From contig CM035806.1 in the NCBI GenBank assembly GCA_020466095.1, forward strand, positions 91,821,270-91,885,269: a DNA stretch of 64,000 nt, written 5' to 3'. Under the pieces are notes generated by a model, which was given only the letters and a program-made list of their open reading frames with translations, did not search any database and was not told where the DNA came from. The position numbers were made by a program, and so were the translations under genes. Shown one piece after another: positions 32,651 through 43,264 of this stretch. Within the stretch, counting starts at the first letter, position 1, and every line of letters starts with the position of its first letter. This DNA comes from Chlorops oryzae (taxonomy: Eukaryota > Arthropoda > Insecta > Diptera > Chloropidae).

Positions 32651-35117
32651 ATCTCCGCCGTATAAAAATAGAGAAATTGGGCGCTTGCGCCGAACAGATT
32701 TGCGAGTCCTGCCGCTCAGCAATAGCGGGACATAACACAATAAAATCTCTAGGATATAACCTAAACAAAGATAAAATCAAAAATATAAATCCTTCCAAGA
32801 GAAGGATATCCATGAAAAATAAAAAAATAAAAACATTTTCACATTCCTGTACAAATTATAAAAGTGTACATTATTAAATTTTGTTTCAATTGCTATAGTC
32901 ATATATCGTGCAGCTGGCTAGTTGATAAGTTTTCTTCGTTCTTAGAACGTACGTTGAAGCTAACGCGAGTGATAAATATATTTGATAAATTTCCTTCGTT
33001 CTTAGAACGTTCGATAAAATTGCGCGATTAAGATTAAAGAGAACGATCCTCTCAGTTGGATGCGAAACAAGGCTCAAAGCTTTTATAAAAGAGTTATCCT
33101 GAAAATTTTTGAAGTACGACGTGCGAAAAAATAAAAGAGTTCAGTTGAAGCGGAACCTTGCAGTTTTTAAAAAATTGGTAAACGAAAACCGAAAAAGCCG
33201 AACTCAAAAATTCGCAATTCATACCGCAAAAACAATTAAGAAAACTCAAACAAAGTCAAATATGCCCGAAGACGTTGTTAACGTGTTGGGCCGATTTTTC
33301 TTCGATAAAGTTTTAATCCTTGCAGTAAAATATTTTTTTTTTGAGCGCTTTGTGAAGACACTTTCAGTTGGATCAAACTCAGTTCTCTAAAGTTTTTTTT
33401 TATTATTGATCGTTGTGCGGTTTAATTTTTGACGCTATTCAGCTAAATTGGGACTGTGACAGTCTTAAACAGTAATTAGTTATTACCAAACTTGCAGAAA
33501 AGTTCGTCAAATTGAACTGCATTATCGATTATAGTTTTTGAGCAAAGTTTATATCGACAAGGTTTGCTTGCCAATATAACTGAGCAAAAAAGCTTGAAAG
33601 AATATTAAAATTTTATATCAAAAGTGTACATACATGATCGGCTACGAAAATTCGCCTTGAATTGGGGCTGTGACAGTCTTAAAAAGTAATTAGTTATTAC
33701 CAAGACAAGCCGAACAAATATTCGTAAGCAGGATTGTATGGTAAAACGCTTGTAGAATATTTCAAATATAACGATTGCAAACTGACAATCTCATATTTTA
33801 TTTAAAGGAATACAGGAGTGTATGACGTGCGTACCTATCAAAGTGCCACGGCGTCATACCTTTAATTCCCGTATCCCAACCCCTTTAAGGATCACGACCA
33901 GTTAAGGTCTTTGCAGGACGACGTGCGAAAATACGAGTTCGGTTGGAAACGGAACTGATTTTCAGTTTTAAACGTGATGCGTCACTACCGTAGAAGTTGA
34001 ACTCATTTCGTAAGTGGAACGGCAAAGACAGTTAAGGTCACTTGGACAAAGTTAATTTCAGCGGGTGACGTTTTTAACGTAATCTGTCGATCTATCTTTG
34101 AAAAAGTTTTAATCTGTGTAATTTACATCTGTACGGTAGAAAGTGTGGAAAAACGAATGCAAAGCTAACGCAGAACCTTGCAGGTTTTAAAAAGGTGGTC
34201 CTCATCAACCGATTTAACAAAAGCTCGTGTCCATAAGATCTACCGGCTCAGATTTAAAAAATTCTTTTTTTTTCTTTCACAAATTGCATTTTATTTTCTC
34301 TTCGCAAAACAAGTTGTGAAAATTTCACAATTTAAAATTGATTGAAAGAAGAAAAGAGAATAAATTGCACAAATTGCATATTGTTGTTTTGAGTTTTTTT
34401 TTTTCTTCCGAATTGTTAGCAGGTTGTGCATTGTATTTTTTTTTTCTTTTCTCTATCTTCTCAATACATTCTTTGGAAAAATCAAAATTTAAAATTGTTA
34501 TGAATTGATAAAAAAAAAAAAGAAAAAAAAAAAAAAAGAAGAGGGAAATATAATAACGTGAATAACTTAAAATATCTATTTCGAAGGAAAGATAAGATCT
34601 ATTTCCTCGCTCGTATACGTATGTCGACTCGTTCTTAGAACATGAACAAAATTTTGGACCTTTCACGGGGCCAAGCAGTTGCACGAATACTTTGAAAGTT
34701 TTTTCGTTTCTTCACTGCCATACTCGTGGAAATATTACCATTAGTAAAGGGGGCGTGAAATGAAAGGCGCAAATCAAAGTACGAATGCATTTGCGGCACT
34801 CAGTGAAAGCCGACCAAAACCATCATTGAAGCGCATGTAAATCTTTTAAATTCTTGTGTTTCAACAATATAATTTTATTAAATAACTGAACCATCTCTTT
34901 GTCAATAATTAAAACATTCTTTTTATCAATAATTAAAACATTTCTTTTTCAAAAAAATTTTTTTTTGGTTTTCCTCCATTTTCTTTTTCATGTGGAAAAT
35001 ATATATTTTTTGGAAAAAATTTAAAAAGCAGAACTTGCGTTTATTATGTAATTTTGCAACAAATATCTTCGCTTTATATTAAACATACGGACTAATGGGT
35101 ACGACAGATTTATTTTA

Positions 35118-35635
35118 ATGGAGGAAAGTAAGACCTACGTAGAGTCAATAATTAGAGAAGCGAAAAGTTTTTCAGAGGACGTAGGAAAGTTAAAGGAGCT
35201 ATTGTGGGACTTAATTGTACAGAAGGACAATAACAAGGAATTCTTAGAACTGACTAAAAGTAGGCTTAGAGATAGCCAGGCACGTGGTCAGTCAGTTTTT
35301 AGGGAGTTCGAGGTCCTTATTGAGGTATTAGCAGAATTGAGTGATTGCCAGGACCGTGTACATTCCGAAGCGGAATTAGAGAAATTGAGAAAACTAAACG
35401 ATAGCTTGAAAACACATGAGAATAGATTGAGGGACGCATTGCGAAAATCTGATGATTGTTTAGTCGAATTAGAAGAGGAAAACTAACAATTAAGACAAGC
35501 TCTGAGGAAGAGGTTTTCAGAAGAACAATTACAGCTTCTCGTAGACAGCCAAAACGCAGTGAAAAATTACAAGGAGGAAGTAGAAATTTTAAGGGAACAG
35601 CTACGTACGAGCCACCAGGGCTCAGACCCAAGCTA
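35118..35635 (+). pseudogene. ERV1 upstream coiled-coil / gag N-terminal fragment
   Basis: ATG 35118. The frame is open to TAA at 35484-35486, then continues in the same frame to 35635. The peptide is strongly charged with heptad-like Leu spacing (SELEKLRKLNDSL-type repeats), suggesting a coiled coil over most of its length. No zinc knuckle or major homology region follows: the frame passes directly into sequence upstream of the integrase. ERV2 has a similar charged, coiled-coil ORF at the equivalent place (57474-58209), so this is probably a genuine element-encoded N-terminal protein. The in-frame stop and the downstream deletion break it. Confidence 0.65.
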
Positions 35636-35689
35636 AAAATAATTCAAATGAAAGGGAAACCGGGGGCAAGAATACCGCCGAAAAACCCC

Positions 35690-36819
35690 CAAGTCGACCT
35701 GAAAAGGTCCAAGTCCTTAACGACCAGGACCAGATCAGGGAAATCCTTTACCAGTTCCACGACTCGCCTCTAGGAGGGCACAGGGGTGTCACTAGCACAA
35801 CCCGTCGAATAAAGCGACAATTCAGTTGGCCAAAGATGCGGGGCGAGATCCGCGAATACATTGCAGCGTGTGCACAGTGTCAGAAAAATAAGGCAGGGAG
35901 AATAAATAAGGCCCCCATGCAGATTACAGACACAGCTTCACGTCCGTTTGAGAAGGTATACATGGACATAGTGGGTCCATTACCAGTAACTTGCAATGGG
36001 AATAAGTACATATTAACGTTTCAAGACGACGTGTCAAAATACATGACATGCATACCGCTGGTGGACACGGAAGCGTCCACCATAGCGCAGGTTTTTTTTT
36101 CGGAAATTATAGCCCGATATGGGATTCCGTTAAAATTGGTCACAGATAACGGCACAAATTTCGTGTCCAATCTATTCAAAAGTGTGTGTAAGATGCTTGG
36201 TATTAAAAAGCTTCACACAAGTCCGTATCATCCACAGGCCAACGGTGCGCTAGAAAGAAGCCACCGGTCTCTCGGAGAGTACCTGCGAAACTTCGCTAAA
36301 GAAGACGGTACAAATTGGGACCAATGGTTGGGTCACGCGATGTACGTGCACAACCACACCCCACATGCCGCCACAAAACAAACGCCAACAAAAATTTTGT
36401 TCGGTTTTGAGGTGGACATGCCTACAAATTTAATAAGAAAAGTCGAGCCGATTTATAACACAGAGGACTTTCCGTCACTCATGAAGTACCAAATTCAGAG
36501 GTCACATGAGTTAGCGAGGGAAGCCCTAGACGAAGCGAAGGCTCGATCGAAAAAACAATACGATAAGAAAGTACGACAGAATACGTACAAGTCAGGGGAA
36601 CACGTTCTGATTAAAAATCACGCGCGAAAAAACAAACTATCCCCACTATGGGATGGTCCTTTTGTAATTACCGGAATAACCGGCCCGGTTAACGTTACAG
36701 TACGAATCCGGGGGCGAGACAAAACGTACCACGTAAATTCGGTGAAAAAATTTGTCGTGAGATCACGAAACTTTAAAGGGAGCGTAGACGCACCCAAGAA
36801 GCGACTGCAAAATGTGTAA
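35690..36819 (+). CDS. pol: ERV1 integrase (C-terminal pol fragment)
   Basis: Catalyses insertion of element cDNA. The zinc-binding N-domain starts before the first Met (paired His in FHDSPLGGH near 35757, then CAQC near 35872). The core carries the DDE triad: YMDIVGPL near 35965, LVTDNGTNF near 36138 and NGALERSHRSL near 36243, with 35 residues between the second Asp and the Glu. A C-terminal domain (KSGEHVLIKNHARKNKLSP, WDGPFVI) extends to TAA 36819. From Met 35836 the frame is intact for 327 codons. RT and RNase H, which should precede it, are deleted, so it would have to be expressed from a different start. Confidence 0.92.
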
Positions 36820-37125
36820 GAAACATTGGTGTTCATTTCACATTGCAACTGTCGACTTTCGTGTGTAAATTTTATATAAAATTTTTTTTTTGTAAATTTT
36901 TGAATTATATCTCATTATACAAAAGGTATGCCAGCCTGCACGATTAGAACAACACCAGAATGGTCATTGCAAACCATTCCCTATATACATATTATATATA
37001 CATAAAAGTAGTTAGAAGGTGGTGGAACACTAGAAAAAGTAAATATTATAGTAGTTAGAGAGTATATAGACAGTTGTTTACATTTCGTCCTTTTACATTT
37101 CGTTTAGAAAAAGGCATATCTGAAA

Positions 37126-38040
37126 TTGTGCGCAAAGGCGTTGTGCGTAGCGGGAGCCGCTACACCGCTTCTAGGCAACATAACGCGTCGAAATCAAGCT
37201 CTCGAGCGTCTGGCGGTCCTCCACGACCACCTACTGCCGGACAGATCGTACAAACTCCGCGGACGCAAGGTGACAGTAAATTGTCGGGGTGGCCCTTATC
37301 GCTGCCGAACGTGCGGAAAGTGCGTAAATGACCGTCTAGAGAGTCACGCACAATACAAGCGTATGTCGTATTGGGGGAGCCACCTCATCGACGAATACCT
37401 AGGGCGGTCCGAGATCTATGACCGGGTCAAGGTCTAGGACCGAAGGGAGGTCACCCAATTCCTGGCCGGCATACTCGAGGTGAGCTTAAGGGAATGGCAA
37501 ACGCTCGTATATTTCGGCGAGGGGGATGAGGGTCATAACCATTACGTTGGGGAGCTAAGACGGAATTTAAGACGGAATTTAGTAGGGTATAACGAAGGGA
37601 CAAGCTTCAAAGCAAATGCTTCACGACTACTGTTTTCCAAAATTTCTAAATCGTACAAATGTACAAGAATAAGGACACATGGACGCGTCGGACTAGTACT
37701 GTCGAAACTACAACGCGAACGACGGACGAAACGCTGTAGGTGGTTGCCCCGCAGCCGCAGCACTGAACGGTTGTACCCGTGGGGCGCCAAAGAACAGTGG
37801 AGGGCCCACGATATGGTCACAGAGGCAAGAGAAGCAAGGAGCGAGCGCCAACGAAGGCAAAGAGAGAGACGTGAGGCATGGCAGGAGCTAAGCGGCTCCT
37901 TTGTAGTCATGTTCGGAGGAGAGGCAGTGGAGGTGAACGAGCCCCACTACGAACTGGGCGAACTGTACTTCGTAGCAGTACTGGGCAGGGAAGCAGTAGA
38001 GGTGTTCACACACCTAGCTGTTTCCTTCGTGATAGAATAA
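37126..38040 (+). pseudogene. Unassigned GC-rich frame between integrase and env
   Basis: One reading frame is open from about 37126 to TAA 38040 except for a TAG at 37435-37437. It has no ATG at its start. The first part is Arg/Leu-rich with a Cys cluster (YRCRTCGKCVND then SHAQYKR). The second part is very basic (EAREARSERQRRQRERREAW) with hydrophobic segments around it (VVMFGGEAVEVNE, YFVAVLGREAVEVF). Base composition is much more GC-rich than the flanking element sequence. I do not recognise the family. It could be an accessory gene, a captured host sequence, or the remains of an upstream part of env. Confidence 0.4.
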
Positions 38041-38281
38041 GAGGGGAATTGTAATTCGAAATTCGTTTTAATAAGTATTTGCATTAACTTTAATAATAAG
38101 TGGAAAAAAGAAAAAAAACTTTTTGTATATATAGTTAACTAACGCTGTGAAAAATATATAAAAAATATATATAAAAAAAAGGGGTCCTAAGGATTAAACT
38201 ATTAAAAGAAAAAAAAAATTGTATATAAAAATAAAAAATAAAAAATAAAAAAAAAATAAAATAAAAAATAAAAAAATAAAT

Positions 38282-38307
38282 AAGCGCTCCGCGCTGAATT
38301 AATTGGC
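38282..38307 (+). repeat. 26-bp hairpin element, pre-env copy
   Basis: Identical to 32625-32650; it lies about 130 bp upstream of the env splice acceptor and directly after an A-rich tract (38210-38281). Confidence 0.8.
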
Positions 38308-38439
38308 GTATCTCACTGTGTTGATAGATCTGTAACGAAATAGTTTAAAATCTCCTTTGTATAAAATAAAAACTGGATTACTCACCTACGGGGAAGCCAG
38401 CCACCGAAGTGTCTCTACACAGCCTCTCTTCTTTTTCAG

Positions 38440-39915
38440 CTCCTGGTCCAAGTAGCACTGATAATTTTTCCGTTCATCAAGTCCCACCACCTACTTTATC
38501 TGAAAAAAATAGAGACGGAAACCGGTTTTGCGGAAATATACATGGGTACAGTAGACGTTGTTACTAGGTATGACAACATACTTCATCAAATAGACCCAGC
38601 TGCGATCCGCACCATGCTGGACGAGTTCCTAGTGACCAAAGCGACCCTCAACAGTAGCATATACGACGCACTAATTGATGTTCAAGTAGACGACATCGAC
38701 TCCATGCTGCACACGTTCCGCCGATCGAAAAGAAGTCCTTTCGACTTCATCGGGTCTAGCCTCAAGTGGCTCTTCGGTACCATGGACGCTAGCGATCGAC
38801 AGAATGTAGAAGATCACCTTGCCACTGTAGACGTCAATAATCATAGGCTCATAGAAAACGGTAACCACCAAATCAAAATTAATCGCGATTTTAGTGAGGC
38901 TCTAGAAAACATGAGGCAATTAGTACAAGCTGACCAGAAGGCACTAATCGATATGGGGAAATTTAATTCACAAGCCGCTAGGGAATGTCGAGTAGACGAA
39001 CTGACTCTCAGACTTTTCTTGAAACTCCAGCTACTACGCAGTCAGGTAGAAACTATTCAACAAAATGTGGCCGCAGCAAGGACGGGCATTATCCACCCTT
39101 CCATGCTCTCGAAATCCGAGATCGAACAGTACGACATAGGATTCGAGAAGTTGAAAGATATGGCATTAGGCGTAGCCTCGCTGCGAAATGGGGTCATTAT
39201 TTTCGTAATTAAAGTCCCCGCGGTGGTGGGTCAGTTTCAGAAAAAATTGTTGGTGCCGGTGCCAAACACCCACGGGCAACAAATAGATGAGGAAATCGAG
39301 ACGATAATTGAGAAAGACAACCAGACCTATACTTTTGAGGAGGGCAAGTCAGCGTTTGCACTACACAAAAGCACGAACTGTATAATCCGAGGACGCTGCG
39401 AATTAATCAGTCGGACAGAAGAGGAAATAATTGAGCTGGAAGAAAGCACTATTCTTTTAATAAACGCAAGAAACGTAAGCCTTAACAGTACGTGCGACAG
39501 TAGGCGCATATCAGCAATAGGAAACTTCTTCCTAAATTTTCAGAATTGTACCGTCTATTTAGGAAAGTTCAGGTTCGAGTCGAAAGTACGAGAGTACCGA
39601 CAGACGTTTATCATTCCAAACGAGAGGCAGTTAGAAAAGGCGGAAGAAATACCGAGTTTTAAGCAAGTGGTCTTGAAACAGTTCGAAAATAATGAGGAAA
39701 TAAAAGAGCTAAAGTTTCAGAAAAAGCTTTTAAGTATTGGGGGAATAAGTTTAACAGGGGTCATAACGATAGTAATAGTTTTGGCACTGTGCTGTTTCTG
39801 CAAATTACGGAAACGAACACAAACCTCAAGACCACTACCACGCCCACGACCGTCGGAACCAATAGTCATGATAGACGCTATGTTGGCAAAATATGAGACA
39901 CCACTAAACGCCTAA
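38440..39915 (+). CDS. env: ERV1 envelope-like protein (baculovirus F-type fusion protein family)
   Basis: Preceded by a pyrimidine tract and AG at 38438-38439. The frame is open from 38440 through the first Met (38542) to TAA 39915. The codons just after the acceptor encode a hydrophobic run that could serve as a signal sequence. A furin-type site (RSKR) lies about 60 residues after Met 38542 and is followed by a fusion-peptide-like segment ending LKWLFGTMD, as in errantivirus Env and baculovirus F proteins. A long helical region follows. A membrane segment near 39735-39800 (TGVITIVIVLALCCF) precedes a short basic cytoplasmic tail. No stop or frameshift is visible. The length (about 490 codons) is typical of these Env proteins. 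Confidence 0.85.
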   Translation, partial: LLVQVALIIFPFIKSHHLLYLKKIETETGFAEIYMGTVDVVTRYDNILHQIDPAAIRTMLDEFLVTKATLNSSIYDALIDVQVDDIDSMLHTFRRSKRSPFDFIGSSLKWLFGTMDASDRQNVEDHLATVDVNNHRLIENGNHQIKINRDFSEALENMRQLVQADQKALIDMGKFNSQAARECRVDELTLRLFLKLQLLRSQVETIQQNVAAARTGIIHPSMLSKSEIEQYDIGFEKLKDMALGVASLRNGVIIFVIKVPAVVGQFQKKLLVPVPNTHGQQIDEEIETIIEKDNQTYTFEEGKSAFALHKSTNCIIRGRCELISRTEEEIIELEESTILLINARNVSLNSTCDSRRISAIGNFFLNFQNCTVYLGKFRFESKVREYRQTFIIPNERQLEKAEEIPSFKQVVLKQFENNEEIKELKFQKKLLSIGGISLTGVITIVIVLALCCFCKLRKRTQTSRPLPRPRPSEPIVMIDAMLAKYETPLNA

Positions 39916-41290
39916 CACGATACCTAACAGACGAAAACACTATTCCTATTAACAACTCTCGAAAACAATTTTTACATTCTTATTTTCTCGTGCAAATAAA
40001 GTAGGTTCACTTTGAGAACCTACGACAACATTGCACGACCAAAATGAAAAACAAAAAAAAAACAAGAAGAAGCAGTTTTACATTCGCACTGCACTTTCAT
40101 TAGCGTCTTTATCCGGAGTACATACATACGTTCAGTTAAGTCAATGCCCTCACGCCAATTCACTTGATAACAAACGACAGAATTGCACGAACGAAAGCAG
40201 AACAAAAGGAAAGAAGAAAAAAAAAACAATAAAGAAAAAAAAAAAAACAAATCCATTTTTTTTTCTCTCTCTTTCATTTGTCCCGCACACACCAATGGTT
40301 TTACTTTTCGTATTTTTCCCCTATGCAAGAAAGTTATTATAAGTAAAATGTTTTAGAAATGTAAGAAATTTAAAGGCAACAATATACAGGGTATAAAAAG
40401 ACGCACTAGTCGCCCTCAATACTCACCGCTCGTGTCTCCTCCAGTTGGGCATTTTAAATGGCAAATGCCTTTATTTGAAAAAAAAAAAATTTTTATTTCT
40501 GCTTAGCCTTTTAATGGCAAGGAGATTTCCACATAAGTACATTTTCACGACCTAACATTACTATTATTTATGCCACAGGCACATAACAATAATAGTAACA
40601 AAGAAAAACACCGAACACAAAGCACGAAACGATCACCGCGTCTATTGTCCGAGACTTGGTGTTACCACACCAAATTTCGTGCGTACGCAACTAAATCTAC
40701 CACAAAAAATTTTTGAAAAAGTTCCTAATGGAGTAGTCGTTGTTTTATGATTTTTTGTTTAGCTACTAGAGCTGTTTGAATGCGTTGTGGTGGTTGTTTT
40801 TCTTCTTTCACTTCGTCCTCATAGAAATACTTTCTCTTTTCCAAAACTAATTTTCCAGAAAAACGACAACACAACAAATACTAGACTTGTGTTCATACGG
40901 ACAAATAAAACGACCCAATAGGGAGAAAGAATACACGTAGAATCGGTGACCAATTGAATAAAAATGGGGAATTTGACGAAGTAAAGTTTTGTTTATTTTA
41001 TTGTTACATTCATCTTAACGCAACGTAACACAAAAAAAATATATATATATTAATAAAATTGTTGTCGAATTTAAATATTATTCCATTTAACGTCTTGTTC
41101 AAATTTTACTTCTAAGTTCAATTTATTATTTTTAAGTTCAAAGGACAGCCGTTTAGGCTAGCGTTAAGGAAATTATGTATTGAAATAGTTAGAAACTTGG
41201 ACGTCTAACGAGACAGAGAGGGAGAAAATGGGTAATTTAAGGACCAATATATACATATACAAATAAAAAAAAAAAACTGAAAAATTAAAA

Positions 41291-41331
<41 letters not shown>

Positions 41332-41502
41332 AAAAAAATATAAAAAAAACAGTTTGAAAAAAAAAAAAAAATTATAAGAACCAAAAAAAAAAATAAATAA
41401 ATACATAAAAAAAAAAAAAATTAAAAAATAAATAAATAAATTTACAAAAAAAATATATATATATGAGAAACTATTAAAATCTATATATAGAAAACCTTAA
41501 TT
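39916..41502 (+). other. ERV1 3' non-coding region, A/T-rich
   Basis: No supported gene. Long A-runs and a (TA)n tract at about 41299-41326 dominate. A sentence of mixed sequence at 40380-40960 shows no coding signature in any frame. Confidence 0.6.
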
Positions 41503-42006
41503 TTAAGTTGAAGTTATGACGGCAGCGAGGGATCCAGCAGGCGACATAAGCTCTTTCATCCAGATACCGGGAGTATCCAGTGGGTCACCCTCAAGCAAAA
41601 TGGGTTGGTCTTTCCTGCGTCGTAACCATTTGGTGTACGCTTCGACGAAGATAACGTCATCGCCACCATAACAACAACAAAATGCCGAAAGCTTTGACAT
41701 TAGCGGCGAAAAAGGCCTAAGGACTCCCACCGTACATATAATCTTCGGGTGCAGGAAGTTTTCAACCGTCATGAACTGAAATATTTCATCATCAATCAAA
41801 GACAGCAACAGTCTAAACAAACCAAAAACCAAGGTCACTGAACACAAAAATCGGCAAATAATAAACAAGTGGTGACAAGAAACGCAAAGAAGTGATACAG
41901 GCAAACCCGGCGAAAGTTCCAGGAAATTCACAAATGCGCTACAAGACAACGACAAAATGATCTCACCTCCCAGCCTTAATCCAATCTCTACTCTACCGAT
42001 CCGCAT
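41503..42006 (-). CDS. Antisense ORF of unknown origin within ERV1
   Basis: Open for 167 codons on the minus strand from Met 42006 to 41503. The half nearest the C-terminus looks protein-like (ENFLHPKIICTVGVLRPF, VEAYTKWLRRRKDQPILLEG, DTPGIWMKELMSPAGS), while the N-terminal half resembles intron sequence and ends in a pyrimidine-rich stretch and CAG near 41774. It may therefore be a captured host exon with its acceptor, in antisense to the element. I do not recognise the protein. Confidence 0.35.
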   Translation of the reverse strand: MRIGRVEIGLRLGGEIILSLSCSAFVNFLELSPGLPVSLLCVSCHHLFIICRFLCSVTLVFGLFRLLLSLIDDEIFQFMTVENFLHPKIICTVGVLRPFSPLMSKLSAFCCCYGGDDVIFVEAYTKWLRRRKDQPILLEGDPLDTPGIWMKELMSPAGSLAAVITST

Positions 42007-42089
42007 GAATGCGGATCTATTTTAAAACAAGTAAGAAAGCTAAAGTTGGTCAAGCCCGACTTTGAAATACCCAGCGTCCCGACATTATC

Positions 42090-42750
42090 AGCGCACTATA
42101 TTTTGCTTCTCTATTTGTGAGCGTGCCAGTGGGAGGGCCACACAAATTATTTCCCTACACTTTTCATTCGCCTTGGTGAACCTATGTTGCGAATTTGAAG
42201 CTTTTACGCCTTTTACTTCGGAAGTTACGAAAAATCTTCATTTGTGGGCGTGGCAGTGGGCGGGCCACATAAAATATTTTTCTACACCTTTCATTCGCCT
42301 TGGTGAACCTATGTTGCGAATTTGAAGCTTCTACGCCTTTTACTTCGGAAGTTACGAAAAATCTTCATTTGTGGGCGTGGCAGCGGGCGGGCCACATTAA
42401 ATATTTTTCTACACCTTTCATTCGCCTTGGTGAACCTATGTTGCGAATTTGAAGCTTCTACGCCTTTTAGTTCGGAAGTTACGAAAAATCTTCATTTGTG
42501 GGCGTGGCAGTGGGCGGGCCACATAAAATATTTTTCTACACCTTTCATTCGCCTTGGTGAACCTATGTTGCGAATTTGAAGCTTCTACGCCTTTTACTTC
42601 GGAAGTTACGAAAAATCTTCATTTGTGGGCGTGTCAGTGGGCGGGCTACATAAATTTTTGTTCCTACACCTTTCATTCGCCTTGGTGAACTTATGCTGCG
42701 AATTTGAAGCTTCTACGCCTTTTACTTCACAAGTTACGATAAGCCCTTAT
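42090..42750 (+). repeat. 127-bp tandem repeat array, about five units
   Basis: The landmark CATTCGCCTTGGTGAAC occurs at 42165, 42292, 42419, 42546 and 42674. Units also share TTTGTGGGCGTGGCAGTGGG and ACGAAAAATCTTCA. The spacing is 127-128 bp; the first and last units are the most diverged. Located in the ERV1 3' region. Confidence 0.95.
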
Positions 42751-43028
42751 TTTTGGGCTTATTTGTGGGCGTGGCTCGAGAAGGGCGGCGTCCATTTTTT
42801 GCCAGGATATGTCCCTTTTCGAAGTTTACCAGTACACCAAATATCAATGGAATGTGTTGAGTGGTTCGCAAGTTACAAGCATTTTACTGAAAACACATTA
42901 TATTAATTTGTGGGCGTGGCTGTGGGCGGATGTCTCCCATTTTTACTTAGGATCATACTCGGATCCCGATATAGCTGTGTGCCAAATTTCGACTTGATTG
43001 GTCCAGCCGTTTCGGAGGAGATCCGACC

Positions 43029-43122
43029 ACGGACGGACGGACAGACGGACGGACGGACAGACGGACAGACGGACAGACGGACAGACGGACGGACGGACAG
43101 ACGGACGGACGGACAGACGGAC
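43029..43122 (+). repeat. GACR proto-microsatellite and flanking dispersed fly repeat
   Basis: An irregular run of GGAC and AGAC tetramers, roughly 23 units. The flanks (CCGTTTCGGAGGAGATCCGAC before, GACATGTCTAAATCGA and ATATACCCCGC after) resemble a dispersed repeat widespread in fly genomes, in which GTCY microsatellites accompany a conserved core (mini-me-like). The family name is from memory and uncertain. Confidence 0.75.
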
Positions 43123-43248
43123 ATGTCTAAATCGATTCAGTTTTTGATCCTGAGCATTTCTATATATATTTTTCTATATCTCCGGAGCTTAGTTCTCCCT
43201 GTTACAAGATTTGCACAAAACTAATATACCCCGCTTACGCTGGGTATA

Positions 43249-43264
43249 AAAAAGGGGGGAGGAA
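43249..43264 (+). promoter_or_regulatory. ERV1 polypurine tract
   Basis: An uninterrupted purine run (AAAAAAGGGGGGAGGAA) ends immediately before the LTR TGTTGTG. It is the expected primer site for plus-strand DNA synthesis. Confidence 0.85.

Larger units (their letters stand above)
32111..35117 (+). other. ERV1 leader, non-coding, A/T-rich with short repeats
   Basis: About 3 kb with no convincing ORF. It has poly(A)-rich tracts (32200-32300, 32555-32620). A roughly 43-bp direct repeat lies at 33446-33488 and 33661-33702 (TGTGACAGTCTTAAA, AGTAATTAGTTATTACCA). The near-palindrome GTTCTTAGAAC occurs three times (32938, 32998, 34631). It includes the small env leader exon. Long leaders are usual in errantiviruses, where the gypsy insulator also resides, but I find no convincing cluster of Su(Hw)-type sites here. 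Confidence 0.6.

Noticed and set aside
32938..33008. GTTCTTAGAAC repeats as heat-shock elements
   Set aside because: The spacing between TTC and GAA is three bases; heat-shock elements need two.
34270..34400. Su(Hw) insulator in the ERV1 leader
   Set aside because: Two TTGCAT strings are present, but not the clustered TGCATA-type sites with flanking pyrimidines that define the gypsy insulator.
37480..38040. Independent gene starting at 37480
   Set aside because: It is in the same frame as 37126-37434, separated only by one TAG, and has no ATG; better treated as one interrupted frame.
42062..42906. Three successive open frames of 85-93 codons on the plus strand
   Set aside because: They repeat the same peptide because they cover the 127-bp tandem units; no domain is visible.
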